Below the pieces are notes generated by a model. The model did no database searches and had not been told where the DNA came from. It saw only the letters and a program-made list of their open reading frames with translations. The translations under genes and the position numbers were made by a program. A stretch of 64,000 nucleotides of DNA from assembly GCA_023454175.1 (NCBI GenBank), contig JAEXRW010000025.1, forward strand, positions 186,001 through 250,000, read 5' to 3'. This document shows positions 23,963-33,036 of the stretch, in pieces (the first letter of the stretch is position 1; every line of letters starts with the position of its first letter). Origin of the DNA: Bacillota bacterium. GTDB lineage: Bacteria > Bacillota > Clostridia > Christensenellales > JAEXRW01.

Positions 23963-24849
23963 ATAAAGTTGAAGGTCAAAAGGGCAATTGGGCTTCATTT
24001 TCGAAGAGGCTTCTGCCCGCAATCATCGCTATCGGCATCCTCTATGTCTCCCTGCATTTCGGAGGGTATATTTACATATCCGTCCTGCTGGCCGTCGCAT
24101 GCTTCGGCATGCACGAGATGTACGCCGCTTTAAAAACCCTGCCTGAATTAAAACCGATGCGGTATCCCGGCTATGTTTTTATTGCCCTGATGGTGCCGGC
24201 ATGGTACAGGTACAAGGAACTGGGCATATTCATCCTCTTTTTCATATGCCTGGTACTCGTTTTTGCGACGCGGATATTCAGCAAAAAGCACAGAACGAGG
24301 GATGCGGTCTACTCTTCCTTTGCCCTCATCTATCCGGCGCTGCTTTTTGCATTCCTCGTCATGATCGCGTACCTGGACCCCCGCAGGTTTGTCTCCCCGA
24401 TCGAGGAACGCACTGCTTCCTCCCTGACGATGATCATCACTTTCGGCGCCGCAATTTTCACGGATACCTTTGCATACCTGACGGGCATCCTGATCGGGAA
24501 GCATAAGCTGTGCCCGCATATCAGCCCCAAAAAGACGATCGAGGGCGCAATAGGCGGGTTCGCCGGTTCGCTCATCGGGATGATGGTCATATACTTCTTC
24601 CTACAAAAACCGCTGGGGTTCGAGTACCCGGTATACCATTTCATCATACTGGGATTACTGGCTTCCGCGGCGTCGCAGATCGGGGACCTTTCCGCGTCCC
24701 TGATCAAACGGTTTACCGGCATCAAGGACTTCGGGCGGATCATGCCGGGCCACGGCGGCGTGATGGACCGGATGGACAGCATCCTTTTCGTTGCGCCGGT
24801 GGTATATGCATATGTAACGCTGGTGCTTAGGCTGGGGGTAAATGGCTGA
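23959..24849 (+). CDS. cdsA: Phosphatidate cytidylyltransferase
   Basis: CdsA makes CDP-diacylglycerol from phosphatidic acid and CTP in the membrane; the pgsA product later uses it. The 296-residue protein has about eight membrane segments and the family signature SLIKRFTGIKDFGRIMPGHGGVMDRMDS near residues 250-277. It overlaps uppS by 4 bp, and dxr begins immediately after its stop. Confidence 0.96.
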   Translation: MNKVEGQKGNWASFSKRLLPAIIAIGILYVSLHFGGYIYISVLLAVACFGMHEMYAALKTLPELKPMRYPGYVFIALMVPAWYRYKELGIFILFFICLVLVFATRIFSKKHRTRDAVYSSFALIYPALLFAFLVMIAYLDPRRFVSPIEERTASSLTMIITFGAAIFTDTFAYLTGILIGKHKLCPHISPKKTIEGAIGGFAGSLIGMMVIYFFLQKPLGFEYPVYHFIILGLLASAASQIGDLSASLIKRFTGIKDFGRIMPGHGGVMDRMDSILFVAPVVYAYVTLVLRLGVNG

Positions 24850-26004
24850 TTGGATAAGAAACGAAATATAGCCATACTGGGTTCAACGGGATCGGTCGGT
24901 ATTCAGGCGCTCCGGGTGATAGACACGCACCCTGAATTTTTCAACGTGGTGGCGCTGACGGCCAACACCAACGCGGAGCTGCTGCTGGCCCAGATCCAAA
25001 AATACAGGCCTTTTTTTGCAGGGCTGTCGGACGAATCCGGCGCCGGGAAGATAAGGGATTCGATCCCCGAAGGAACAAGGTTTGCATGCGGGGAAACATG
25101 CCTGAGCGAAGCCTGCACCATCGACGATATCGATATCGTACTGATATCGGTCGTGGGTACGGCCGGCATCAAACCGCTTTTTGAATGCATCCGCAGGGGG
25201 AAACAGGTGGCGCTCGCCAACAAGGAGGCCCTCGTCTGCGGGGGAAACCTGGCAACCGAAGAACTGAAAAAGACAGGGCGGCATATCCTCCCTGTGGACA
25301 GCGAACACTCCGCCATCTTCCAGGCGCTCCGCGCCAAAGGGGAGGGCCCGCCATTAAAACGGATCCTGCTCACCTGTTCGGGCGGAGCCTTCCGTTCGTG
25401 GGACATGGAAAAGCTGGCGACGGCCGCCCCCGAACAGGCGCTGAAGCACCCCAACTGGAACATGGGCAGGAAGGTGACCATCGACACGGCGACGCAGATG
25501 AACAAGGGATTGGAAGTCATGGAAGCGAGATGGCTTTTTGACGCCCCGCCTGAGAAAATCGAGGTACTGATCCACCCGCAGAGCATCATCCATTCGATGG
25601 TGGAATACGAGGACAACGCCGTCATCGCGCAGCTGGGCCTGCCCGATATGCGCGTACCCATCCAGTATGCCCTGATGTACCCGCAGCGGAGCTACGCAGG
25701 CGTCGAAGCGCTCGATTTCACCAGGGTGGGGGAACTGACCTTTGAGAAACCGGATACACACAGGTTCCCGTGCCTGGGTCTGGCCTACGAAGCACTGCAT
25801 ATGGGGAAGAGCGCTTCGGTCGCACTCAATGCATCCAACGATGTGGCCGTGGAGCTTTTCATCCATAAGAAAATAGGGTTTTTCGACATCCCAAAACTCA
25901 TTGAAAAGGGCATGGGAAAATTCGGCGCAATCGATATCAAAAGCACGCAGGATATATTCGATACTGACAGCGCCTGCAGGGAATATATATTAAGGGATCA
26001 TTAA
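24850..26004 (+). CDS. dxr: 1-deoxy-D-xylulose 5-phosphate reductoisomerase
   Basis: Dxr converts DXP to MEP with NADPH, the first committed step of the non-mevalonate isoprenoid pathway and the target of fosmidomycin. The 384-residue protein has the NADPH site ILGSTGSVGIQALRV, ANKEALVCGG, the active-site LPVDSEHSAIFQAL and WNMGRKVTIDTATQMNKGLEVMEA. The start is TTG at 24850, the base after the cdsA stop, with GGGGGT about 10 bp upstream. It lies with ispG, another enzyme of the same pathway. Confidence 0.97.
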   Translation: MDKKRNIAILGSTGSVGIQALRVIDTHPEFFNVVALTANTNAELLLAQIQKYRPFFAGLSDESGAGKIRDSIPEGTRFACGETCLSEACTIDDIDIVLISVVGTAGIKPLFECIRRGKQVALANKEALVCGGNLATEELKKTGRHILPVDSEHSAIFQALRAKGEGPPLKRILLTCSGGAFRSWDMEKLATAAPEQALKHPNWNMGRKVTIDTATQMNKGLEVMEARWLFDAPPEKIEVLIHPQSIIHSMVEYEDNAVIAQLGLPDMRVPIQYALMYPQRSYAGVEALDFTRVGELTFEKPDTHRFPCLGLAYEALHMGKSASVALNASNDVAVELFIHKKIGFFDIPKLIEKGMGKFGAIDIKSTQDIFDTDSACREYILRDH

Positions 26005-26021
26005 GACTGGACGGTGAAGAT

Positions 26022-27068
26022 ATGGTCTGGATAACGATATTATGCATCCTGGCAGCCCTTATCATGATCGGCATCATCATCATGGTGCATGAACTCGGGC
26101 ATTTTTCCACCGGCAGATGGCTGCGATTCAAGATCGACGAATTTGCAGTGGGATTTGGACCAAAGATCGTAAAATGGAAAAGCAAAAAGTATGAAACGCT
26201 CTATTCCATACGGCCTTTCCCGATCGGCGGCTTTACAAGATACCATGGGGAGGACAAGGAAGCTGTGGACGAAGACAGCTTCTCGAAAAAGCCCATATGG
26301 AAACGTGCTGTCACGATTTTTGCAGGCCCTGCTTTCAATATCATCTTTGCCTTCGTGCTTGCAGTCATATTCCTCACTGCTTTCGGCGAGGACATCCCCA
26401 AAATAACAACGGTCTACGCGGGGACACCTGCCTATGAAGCGGGCCTGAAACAGGGCGACCTCATCACTTCGGTTAACGGCGAACATATAGACTTCCAGAT
26501 GGAAGGGGTCGTTGCCTTTGACAGTCTGATCAAAAAGGATGCGGCCAGCGTGAAACTCGGCGTATTGCGGCAGGGGCAGGAGCTGTCCTTCGATGTTCCG
26601 TTTTATTTCGACCAGAAAGCCAAAAGGATGCTGATCGGCATCGGGTGGTCGGAGCGGGCCCATTACAGTTTCTTTGAAGCCATCGGGATGTCATTCAAAT
26701 GGATCATCTATATCATCAAACAAACGTTCGTATCGCTGGGCGGGATGATCACGGGACAGGTGCCTGTGTCCGACGTAATGGGACCCGTGGGCATTATCTC
26801 GACAGCTGCACAGGTATTCCAGAGCGGCTTTGAAAGCGTCATGAAATTTGCCACGCTGATCAGCGTGAGCCTTGGGATCATGAATATCCTCCCTCTGCCC
26901 GCGCTTGACGGGGGAAGGCTGGTATTCCTGGGGATCGAAAAGATACGCAGGAAACCCCTGCCGCCAGAAAAGGAAGGGTACATCCACCTGGCAGGATTTA
27001 TCCTGCTGATAGGATTGATCATATTGCTGACATACCAGGATATCGCCCGCCTGATCACAGGGTCATAA
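26022..27068 (+). CDS. rseP: Site-2 intramembrane metalloprotease RseP/RasP
   Basis: Family M50 proteases cut anti-sigma factors and leftover signal peptides within the membrane. The 348-residue protein has the zinc motif HELGH near residue 24 in the first membrane helix, a PDZ domain around residues 125-205 (PAYEAGLKQGDLITSVNGEHID) and the third zinc ligand motif NILPLPALDGGRLVFL near residue 290. The length matches single-PDZ Gram-positive RasP. It is placed between dxr and ispG, 4 bp before the latter, as in many Bacillota. Confidence 0.95.
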   Translation: MVWITILCILAALIMIGIIIMVHELGHFSTGRWLRFKIDEFAVGFGPKIVKWKSKKYETLYSIRPFPIGGFTRYHGEDKEAVDEDSFSKKPIWKRAVTIFAGPAFNIIFAFVLAVIFLTAFGEDIPKITTVYAGTPAYEAGLKQGDLITSVNGEHIDFQMEGVVAFDSLIKKDAASVKLGVLRQGQELSFDVPFYFDQKAKRMLIGIGWSERAHYSFFEAIGMSFKWIIYIIKQTFVSLGGMITGQVPVSDVMGPVGIISTAAQVFQSGFESVMKFATLISVSLGIMNILPLPALDGGRLVFLGIEKIRRKPLPPEKEGYIHLAGFILLIGLIILLTYQDIARLITGS

Positions 27069-27072
27069 AGCC

Positions 27073-28122
27073 ATGGAAAGAAAGCAGACGCGACAGGTAA
27101 AAATCGGGCCGCTCTTTATCGGGGGACAGGCTCCCGTCACCGTGCAATCCATGACCAATACCGATACCCGGGATATCGAGGCCACCGCGGCCCAGATCCT
27201 GGGGCTGCAGGAGGCCGGGTGCGATATCGCCCGGATATCCGTATATGATACGGAATGCGCCAACGCCATCCCGGCCATCAAAAAGATGGTAAGCATACCT
27301 TTGGTGGCGGACATCCATTTTGACCACAGGCTGGCCATCCAGGCGGCAAAAAACGGGATCGACAAGATCAGGATCAACCCCGGAAACATCGGTTCGGAAC
27401 TGAAAATAAGGGAACTGGCTGCCTGTGTGAAAGACCTCGGCATCCCCATCCGCGTGGGCGCCAATTCCGGCTCGCTCAAAGAAGAGTATCTTGACAAATA
27501 TGGCGTATCCGCCAGGGCCATGGTGGAGAGCGCGCTGGAACAGGTATCCATCCTGGAACGGCAAGGCTTTTGCGATATCGTGATCTCCCTGAAGGCTTCG
27601 GATGTGGCCATGACGGTGGAGAGTTACCGGATGGCCTCGCGGATAACGGATTACCCGCTGCACATCGGAGTCACGGAAGCGGGGTTTGGCGATATCGGGA
27701 AGATACGGTGCGCCGTGGGGCTGGGCACACTGCTGCTGGAGGGCATCGGCGATACGCTCCGCGTATCCCTGAGCGGGGATCCGGTGCAGGAAGTCACAAC
27801 GGGACGGGAGATACTCAAATCGTGCGGCCTGCTGCAGGAAGGTGTGGACATCATATCATGCCCCACCTGCGGCCGCTGCAGGTCGGACATAGAAAGCATC
27901 GCACGCAGCGTTTACGAGCACACCAGGGGCATCACACGCCCGCTGAAGGTGGCCGTGATGGGATGCGCGGTCAACGGTCCCGGCGAAGCCCGCCACGCGG
28001 ATGTGGGCGTGGCCTGCGGGGACGGGAAGGGCGTGATATTCTGCCACGGAGAAATCCTCACCACCGTGACGGAAAAGGAGATCGTAAAGACGCTGCTGGA
28101 CATCATCAGGGATTATCATTAA
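27073..28122 (+). CDS. ispG: 4-hydroxy-3-methylbut-2-en-1-yl diphosphate synthase (IspG/GcpE)
   Basis: IspG is the [4Fe-4S] enzyme that makes HMBPP in the MEP pathway. The 349-residue protein has VTVQSMTNTDTRDIEATAAQI, VADIHFDHRLA, the Cys ligands in ISCPTCGRC and MGCAVNGPGEA, plus the glutamate in the latter. It is the single-subunit short bacterial form. It begins 4 bp after rseP, and polC follows after 40 bp. Confidence 0.97.
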   Translation: MERKQTRQVKIGPLFIGGQAPVTVQSMTNTDTRDIEATAAQILGLQEAGCDIARISVYDTECANAIPAIKKMVSIPLVADIHFDHRLAIQAAKNGIDKIRINPGNIGSELKIRELAACVKDLGIPIRVGANSGSLKEEYLDKYGVSARAMVESALEQVSILERQGFCDIVISLKASDVAMTVESYRMASRITDYPLHIGVTEAGFGDIGKIRCAVGLGTLLLEGIGDTLRVSLSGDPVQEVTTGREILKSCGLLQEGVDIISCPTCGRCRSDIESIARSVYEHTRGITRPLKVAVMGCAVNGPGEARHADVGVACGDGKGVIFCHGEILTTVTEKEIVKTLLDIIRDYH

Positions 28123-28162
28123 ACAAACAACAATCTGAGTTTCCAAGGGGTCAAAACAAAGC

Positions 28163-31100
28163 ATGCAGCAAAACAAAACAGGCGACAACTGGAAGGATTG
28201 CCTCAAAAACGTATGCCCCGAAGAGGTCATAGATGCCCTGCACCTGGATGGGGCGGAAGTGGACTCTTCATCAGGCAAAATGACCGTGTACATCCGCTCC
28301 GGCATCATCCTGCCCTATCCGGCAGTATCAACCATCAAAAGTACTCTGGCCAGAAGCCTTTCCCCCGCAAACGGCATACAGATAGCCCTCACCTTCAGTC
28401 CTGAAAACACGCAGGAGCTTCAGGACAAGGTCGTGGACTTTATCCGCGGTTATATAGAAGAAAAGCATGCGCCGCTGGCTCCCTTTGCAAAGGAAGTACA
28501 GGTGGAGCACGCAGGCGGCAGGTATACGGTCAAATATCCCACCAGCGTGCTCACCATATTCCAGACGCAGGGCATAACGGACGAGATATTTGAGGAGGTC
28601 CGCCATTCCTTTGGCATTGAACCTGCCTTTGCTTCCGGAAAGGACAGCCATGAAAAGCAGCTGACGCATCCGGCGAGAGAAAGAAAGACAAGCGTAGCAG
28701 ACCGCACGCCCACCCCCAAACCCAAACAACAAAAGCCCAAAGCCAAAAAGGCTGCAGGGACTACGGTCATCTACGGCAGCAATATCGGTGGCCAGCCGGT
28801 CCCCATAGGCAAATTGAATGAGGAAACAGGAAGGGCCATCGTGGAGGGCGAAGTCATCTCCCTCGAAACGCGGATATTGAGAAACAACGACCGGAAACTG
28901 GCTTCTTTTGATATCACGGATTTTACAGGCACGGTAGCCGCGAAGATGTATGTGGACGCCAAGGACCTTGCGATCCTGGAGGAGTTAGCAGAAGGCAAAT
29001 ACCTGAAGGTGCGGGGCGACTACCAATACGACGTTTACAGCAGGGAATACGTGCTCCGCGTTACGGACATCAATTCTTCTTCAACCACAAAAAGACTCGA
29101 TACGAGTGCGGAGAAAAGGGTGGAGCTGCACCTGCACACGCGCATGAGCGGCATGGACGCCATGACGCCTGTGGACGCCCTGATGCAACAGCTGAAGGAA
29201 TGGGGGCATGACACGGTGGCGGTGACCGACCACGGTATCGTGCAGGCTTTTCCTATGGCCTATGAAGCCGCCAAGAAAAAAGGGATCAAGCTCATTTTCG
29301 GCATGGAGGCATACCTGGTCAACGATGCATCCGAGATCGTGAAACGGCCGCAGGGTCTCGGGATCGATTCGGAATACGTCGTGTTTGACATCGAAACCAC
29401 GGGGCTGAACCCCGCCCAGGACGGGATCACGGAGATCGCAGCCATCAAAGCCAAAGACGGTATTAAAATAGATGAATACCATACGCTTGTGAATCCGGGC
29501 ACCCCCATACCGCATGAGGTGACACGGCTGACGGGCATCACCAATGAGATGGTGAAGGATGCACCGACGCTGGAAAGCGTGCTGCCGGCTTTTTACGAAT
29601 TTGTGCAGGGAACGGTGCTGGTTGCACATAACGCCGGCTTTGATACCGGGTTCGTCTTCAAAAACGGAAAACGGATGGGGCTGGAGTTTTCCATGCCGGT
29701 ACTGGACACCCTGCTGCTGGCGCGCAGGATGCGCCCCAATTACAACGCACACAAACTGGATACCCTCTGCCAGAACCTCGGCGTGGAGCTGGAGGGGCAC
29801 CACCGCGCGATGCACGACGCAGACGCCACCTGGACCATCCTTGAGATCTTTCTGAAGGAACTGCGCAAGGACGGGATCACGACCCTGGCCGGCATCAACC
29901 AGTCCCTAGGTAGGACGGGGGACACCAAACACCTGGAGATACACCATGCCTCCATCCTGGTGCAGAACCAAAAGGGGCTTTTGAACCTGTACAGGCTGGT
30001 AAGCCTTTCCCATCTCGAGCATTATTACAAAAAACCCAGGATACCCAAATCCGCCCTGATGCAGTACCGGGAAGGGATCGTGGTGGGTTCGGGCTGCGCC
30101 GACGGCGAGCTGGTCAAGGCCATCGTCAACGACGCCGACGAATCCTACATCAAGCAGATAGCCGGATTTTACGATTATCTCGAGATCATGCCGGATTCCA
30201 ACAACCAGTTCCTGATCCGTGAAGGGAAGGTAAATGGCAATGAGGCGCTTCATACCATAAACAGGAAAATCGTAAAACTGGGGGAGGAGCTCGGGAAACC
30301 CGTCGTAGCCACGGGGGACGTACACTTCCTCAAGCCGCAGGACGAATACTTCCGCCGCATCCTTTTCCACAGCCAGGGATATTCGGACGCGGAGAACCAG
30401 CCCGAGCTTTATTATAAAACGACGGATGAGATGCTTTCGGAATTTGCCTATCTCGGAAGCGAAAAAGCGTATGCGGTAGTGGTAAAAAATACACGGGAGA
30501 TCGCGCAGGCTGTGGAACCCCTCCTGCCGTATCCGGACAAGACTTTTGCGCCCACGCTAAAAAACGCAGAGGAGGACCTTAAAAGGATCACCCATGACAA
30601 CGTCGTTGCGAAATACGGTGATCCCCTGCCTGAGATCGTATCCTACCGGCTGAACCGGGAACTGGACAAGATCATCAACAACGGCTTCGCGACGCCCTAC
30701 ATGGCGGCGATGCGGCTGGTGGAGAAATCCCTGTCCGACGGTTATATCGTCGGCTCGCGCGGTTCGGTAGGCTCCTCCTTCGTGGCGACGATGGCAGGGA
30801 TCACGGAAGTGAACCCGCTCCCGCCGCACTATTTCTGCCCGGCATGCAAATACAGCGATTTCGAGCACGGATACAAGGACATTGAATCGGGACCGGACCT
30901 GCCCGAAAGAAACTGCCCAAAATGCGGCGCCAGGATGGGAAGGGACGGGTATGATATCCCGTTTGAAGTTTTCCTCGGGTTTGAAGGGGAGAAGGTGCCC
31001 GATATCGACCTGAACTTTTCGGGCGAATACCAGTCGCGCGCGCACAAATACACCGAGGTCCTTTTCGGGCCCGAGAACATCTTCCGGGCGGGCACCATCA

Positions 31101-32437
31101 GCACCATCCAGGACAAGACGGCCTACGGGTTCATCAAAAAGTACCTGGAGGAGCAGAATATCCCGGCGACACAGGCGGAGATCCGCAGGCTCATCAAGGG
31201 CTGCGTGGAAGTCAAACGTACGACAGGGCAGCACCCGGGCGGGATCATCATCGTGCCGGCCGACATGGATATCCACACGTTCACGCCCCTACAGTACTCG
31301 GCCAACGACAACGACAAGAAGGACAAGACGGTAACGACGCACTTTGACTTCAACTCGCTGCATGACCGCCTCATCAAACTGGATATCCTAGGGCACTGCA
31401 ACCCGACGCTCCTGCGCATGATGCAAAACATCACGGGGGTCTCCCCGCTGGATATCGAGATCGGCGACGCCAAAACGATGAGCATCTTTTACTCCACCGA
31501 AGCACTGGGCATCAAGCCTGAGGATGTCGGCAGCAAGGTCGGCACTTTTGGCATACCGGAATTCGGCACGCAGTTTACCCGGCAGATGCTGGTGGATACC
31601 AATCCCACCTCCATGGGCGAACTCATCCGGATATGCGGCCTGGCGCACGGCACGAATGTGTGGCTGAACAACGCACAGGAGCTCATCAAAAACAAGACAG
31701 CCACACTGAAACAGGCCATCTGCAACCGTGACGACATCATGCTCTACCTGACGGCGCAGGGAATGGAAAACTCGAAATCCTTCAAGATCATGGAATTCGT
31801 GCGTAAAGGAAACATGAAGAAAAATCCGGAAAAGGCGGAAACCATGATCCAGGACATGCAGACGCACGGGATAGAATCCTGGTTCATCGAATCCTGCAAA
31901 AAGATCGAGTATCTCTTCCCGAAAGCCCACGCGACTGCCTACACCATCATGGCCTTCCGCATGGCGTATTACAAAGTCTATCATCCGCAGGCGTTTTATG
32001 CGGCATACCTTTCGGTCAACTCGGATGATTTCGACGTGGGGCTGGCCTTCATGGAGATCAAAGACATCAAAAAAGAAATCCAGGCGCTGAACAAAAAGGG
32101 CGTAAAGCTGAGCGTCAAGGAAGACACCCGTTTGACGCTGCTGGAGATCGTGCTGGAAATGGGGCTGAGGGGCATCCGTTTCCTGCCGGTGGATATTTAC
32201 AAATCCGAAGCAACGACGTTCACCGTGGAGGACGACGCCATCCGCCTGCCGCTGAACTCCATTTCAGGGTTGGGCAACGTCGTCGCCGGCAACATCACCA
32301 CGGAAAGACTCACGCCTTTTGTGTCGGAAGAGGACTTCCAGCAAAGGACGAAAGTGAATAAAAACGTCATGGAGGTGCTTGGCGTGCACGGATGCCTTGA
32401 AATTCTGCCCAAAACCACACAAATGACGCTTTTTTGA
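28163..32437 (+). CDS. polC: DNA polymerase III alpha subunit, PolC type
   Basis: PolC is the main replicative polymerase of low-G+C Gram-positives, with its own proofreading exonuclease. The 1424-residue protein has an N-terminal domain, an OB-fold near 230-310, a PHP domain opening with ELHLHTRMSGMDAMTPVD near 320, and an inserted DnaQ exonuclease at about 403-570 with FDIETTG, VAHNAGFDTGFV and HRAMHDADATW. The polymerase part contains SRGSVGSSFVATMAGITEVN near 866, a zinc module with CPAC and CPKCG near 892-923, and the catalytic PDIDLNFSGEYQ near 945. No break is seen. It ends the uppS-polC row. Confidence 0.98.
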   Translation: MQQNKTGDNWKDCLKNVCPEEVIDALHLDGAEVDSSSGKMTVYIRSGIILPYPAVSTIKSTLARSLSPANGIQIALTFSPENTQELQDKVVDFIRGYIEEKHAPLAPFAKEVQVEHAGGRYTVKYPTSVLTIFQTQGITDEIFEEVRHSFGIEPAFASGKDSHEKQLTHPARERKTSVADRTPTPKPKQQKPKAKKAAGTTVIYGSNIGGQPVPIGKLNEETGRAIVEGEVISLETRILRNNDRKLASFDITDFTGTVAAKMYVDAKDLAILEELAEGKYLKVRGDYQYDVYSREYVLRVTDINSSSTTKRLDTSAEKRVELHLHTRMSGMDAMTPVDALMQQLKEWGHDTVAVTDHGIVQAFPMAYEAAKKKGIKLIFGMEAYLVNDASEIVKRPQGLGIDSEYVVFDIETTGLNPAQDGITEIAAIKAKDGIKIDEYHTLVNPGTPIPHEVTRLTGITNEMVKDAPTLESVLPAFYEFVQGTVLVAHNAGFDTGFVFKNGKRMGLEFSMPVLDTLLLARRMRPNYNAHKLDTLCQNLGVELEGHHRAMHDADATWTILEIFLKELRKDGITTLAGINQSLGRTGDTKHLEIHHASILVQNQKGLLNLYRLVSLSHLEHYYKKPRIPKSALMQYREGIVVGSGCADGELVKAIVNDADESYIKQIAGFYDYLEIMPDSNNQFLIREGKVNGNEALHTINRKIVKLGEELGKPVVATGDVHFLKPQDEYFRRILFHSQGYSDAENQPELYYKTTDEMLSEFAYLGSEKAYAVVVKNTREIAQAVEPLLPYPDKTFAPTLKNAEEDLKRITHDNVVAKYGDPLPEIVSYRLNRELDKIINNGFATPYMAAMRLVEKSLSDGYIVGSRGSVGSSFVATMAGITEVNPLPPHYFCPACKYSDFEHGYKDIESGPDLPERNCPKCGARMGRDGYDIPFEVFLGFEGEKVPDIDLNFSGEYQSRAHKYTEVLFGPENIFRAGTISTIQDKTAYGFIKKYLEEQNIPATQAEIRRLIKGCVEVKRTTGQHPGGIIIVPADMDIHTFTPLQYSANDNDKKDKTVTTHFDFNSLHDRLIKLDILGHCNPTLLRMMQNITGVSPLDIEIGDAKTMSIFYSTEALGIKPEDVGSKVGTFGIPEFGTQFTRQMLVDTNPTSMGELIRICGLAHGTNVWLNNAQELIKNKTATLKQAICNRDDIMLYLTAQGMENSKSFKIMEFVRKGNMKKNPEKAETMIQDMQTHGIESWFIESCKKIEYLFPKAHATAYTIMAFRMAYYKVYHPQAFYAAYLSVNSDDFDVGLAFMEIKDIKKEIQALNKKGVKLSVKEDTRLTLLEIVLEMGLRGIRFLPVDIYKSEATTFTVEDDAIRLPLNSISGLGNVVAGNITTERLTPFVSEEDFQQRTKVNKNVMEVLGVHGCLEILPKTTQMTLF

Positions 32438-32439
32438 TG

Positions 32440-32468
32440 TTGCAAATCGAAACACAGTATGCTATAGT
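32440..32468 (+). promoter_or_regulatory. Promoter of the rimP-nusA-infB operon
   Basis: TTGCAA (32440-32445) and TATAGT (32463-32468) are 17 bp apart, just after the polC stop. Expected transcription start is near 32475, which puts the following terminator hairpin inside the leader. Confidence 0.65.
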
Positions 32469-32499
32469 TTTCATGAAAATGTATCTTTGCACAAATACT

Positions 32500-32524
32500 G
32501 AGTGGGTGTTTCCCACTCTTTTTA
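32500..32524 (+). terminator. Terminator-like hairpin, possible attenuator, in the rimP leader
   Basis: GAGTGGG (32500-32506) pairs perfectly with CCCACTC (32512-32518) around TGTTT, followed by TTTTTA. It terminates read-through from polC and, being about 25 bases downstream of the predicted rimP promoter, could also attenuate the rimP operon. Confidence 0.8.
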
Positions 32525-32560
32525 TTGCAAGACATCAAACAGGCTGGTGATCGATCCGAA

Positions 32561-33022
32561 ATGGCTGGAAATATCGAGACTAAAGTCAGGGAACTTCTTG
32601 CACCCATGGTTGAATCGATGGGATTCGACCTGGTGGATATTGAATACAAAAAGGAAGGCGCCCAACGGATCCTGTACATATACGCAGACCGCGCGGGCGG
32701 CATAACCATTGACGAGTGTGAAAAAATCAGCCGCAGCGTGGAACCTGTACTGGATGAAAAAGACCCGATACCCGAAAGCTATTATCTATGCGTATCCTCT
32801 CCCGGGATCGACAGGCCTTTCCGCACCGAAGCCGATTACAGGAGAAATATCGGACAAAGAATAGAAATAAAGCTCTATGCACCATATCATGATAAGAAGG
32901 ACTACCTGGGCGTATTGAAGTCGGTCGCCGACGGCGAGATCGTATTGGAAGCAGACAAAGAAGCAATGACCTTCAAACTTGCAGACATCGCCCGCGCCAG
33001 GCCTGCCATTGAGTTTAAATAA
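32561..33022 (+). CDS. rimP: Ribosome maturation factor RimP
   Basis: RimP assists 30S subunit maturation. The protein has an N-terminal domain with VRELLAPMVESMGFDLVDIEYKKEGAQRILYIYADR, the conserved IDECEKISRSVEPVLDE and YYLCVSSPGIDRPF, then a small SH3-like C-terminal domain. ATG 32561 gives 153 residues, the usual length; the in-frame TTG at 32525 lies in the terminator tail and is unlikely. GGTGA at 32546 is the best binding site. It is first in the nusA-infB operon, 14 bp before nusA. Confidence 0.95.
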   Translation: MAGNIETKVRELLAPMVESMGFDLVDIEYKKEGAQRILYIYADRAGGITIDECEKISRSVEPVLDEKDPIPESYYLCVSSPGIDRPFRTEADYRRNIGQRIEIKLYAPYHDKKDYLGVLKSVADGEIVLEADKEAMTFKLADIARARPAIEFK

Positions 33023-33036
33023 ACGGAGGAGTACAA

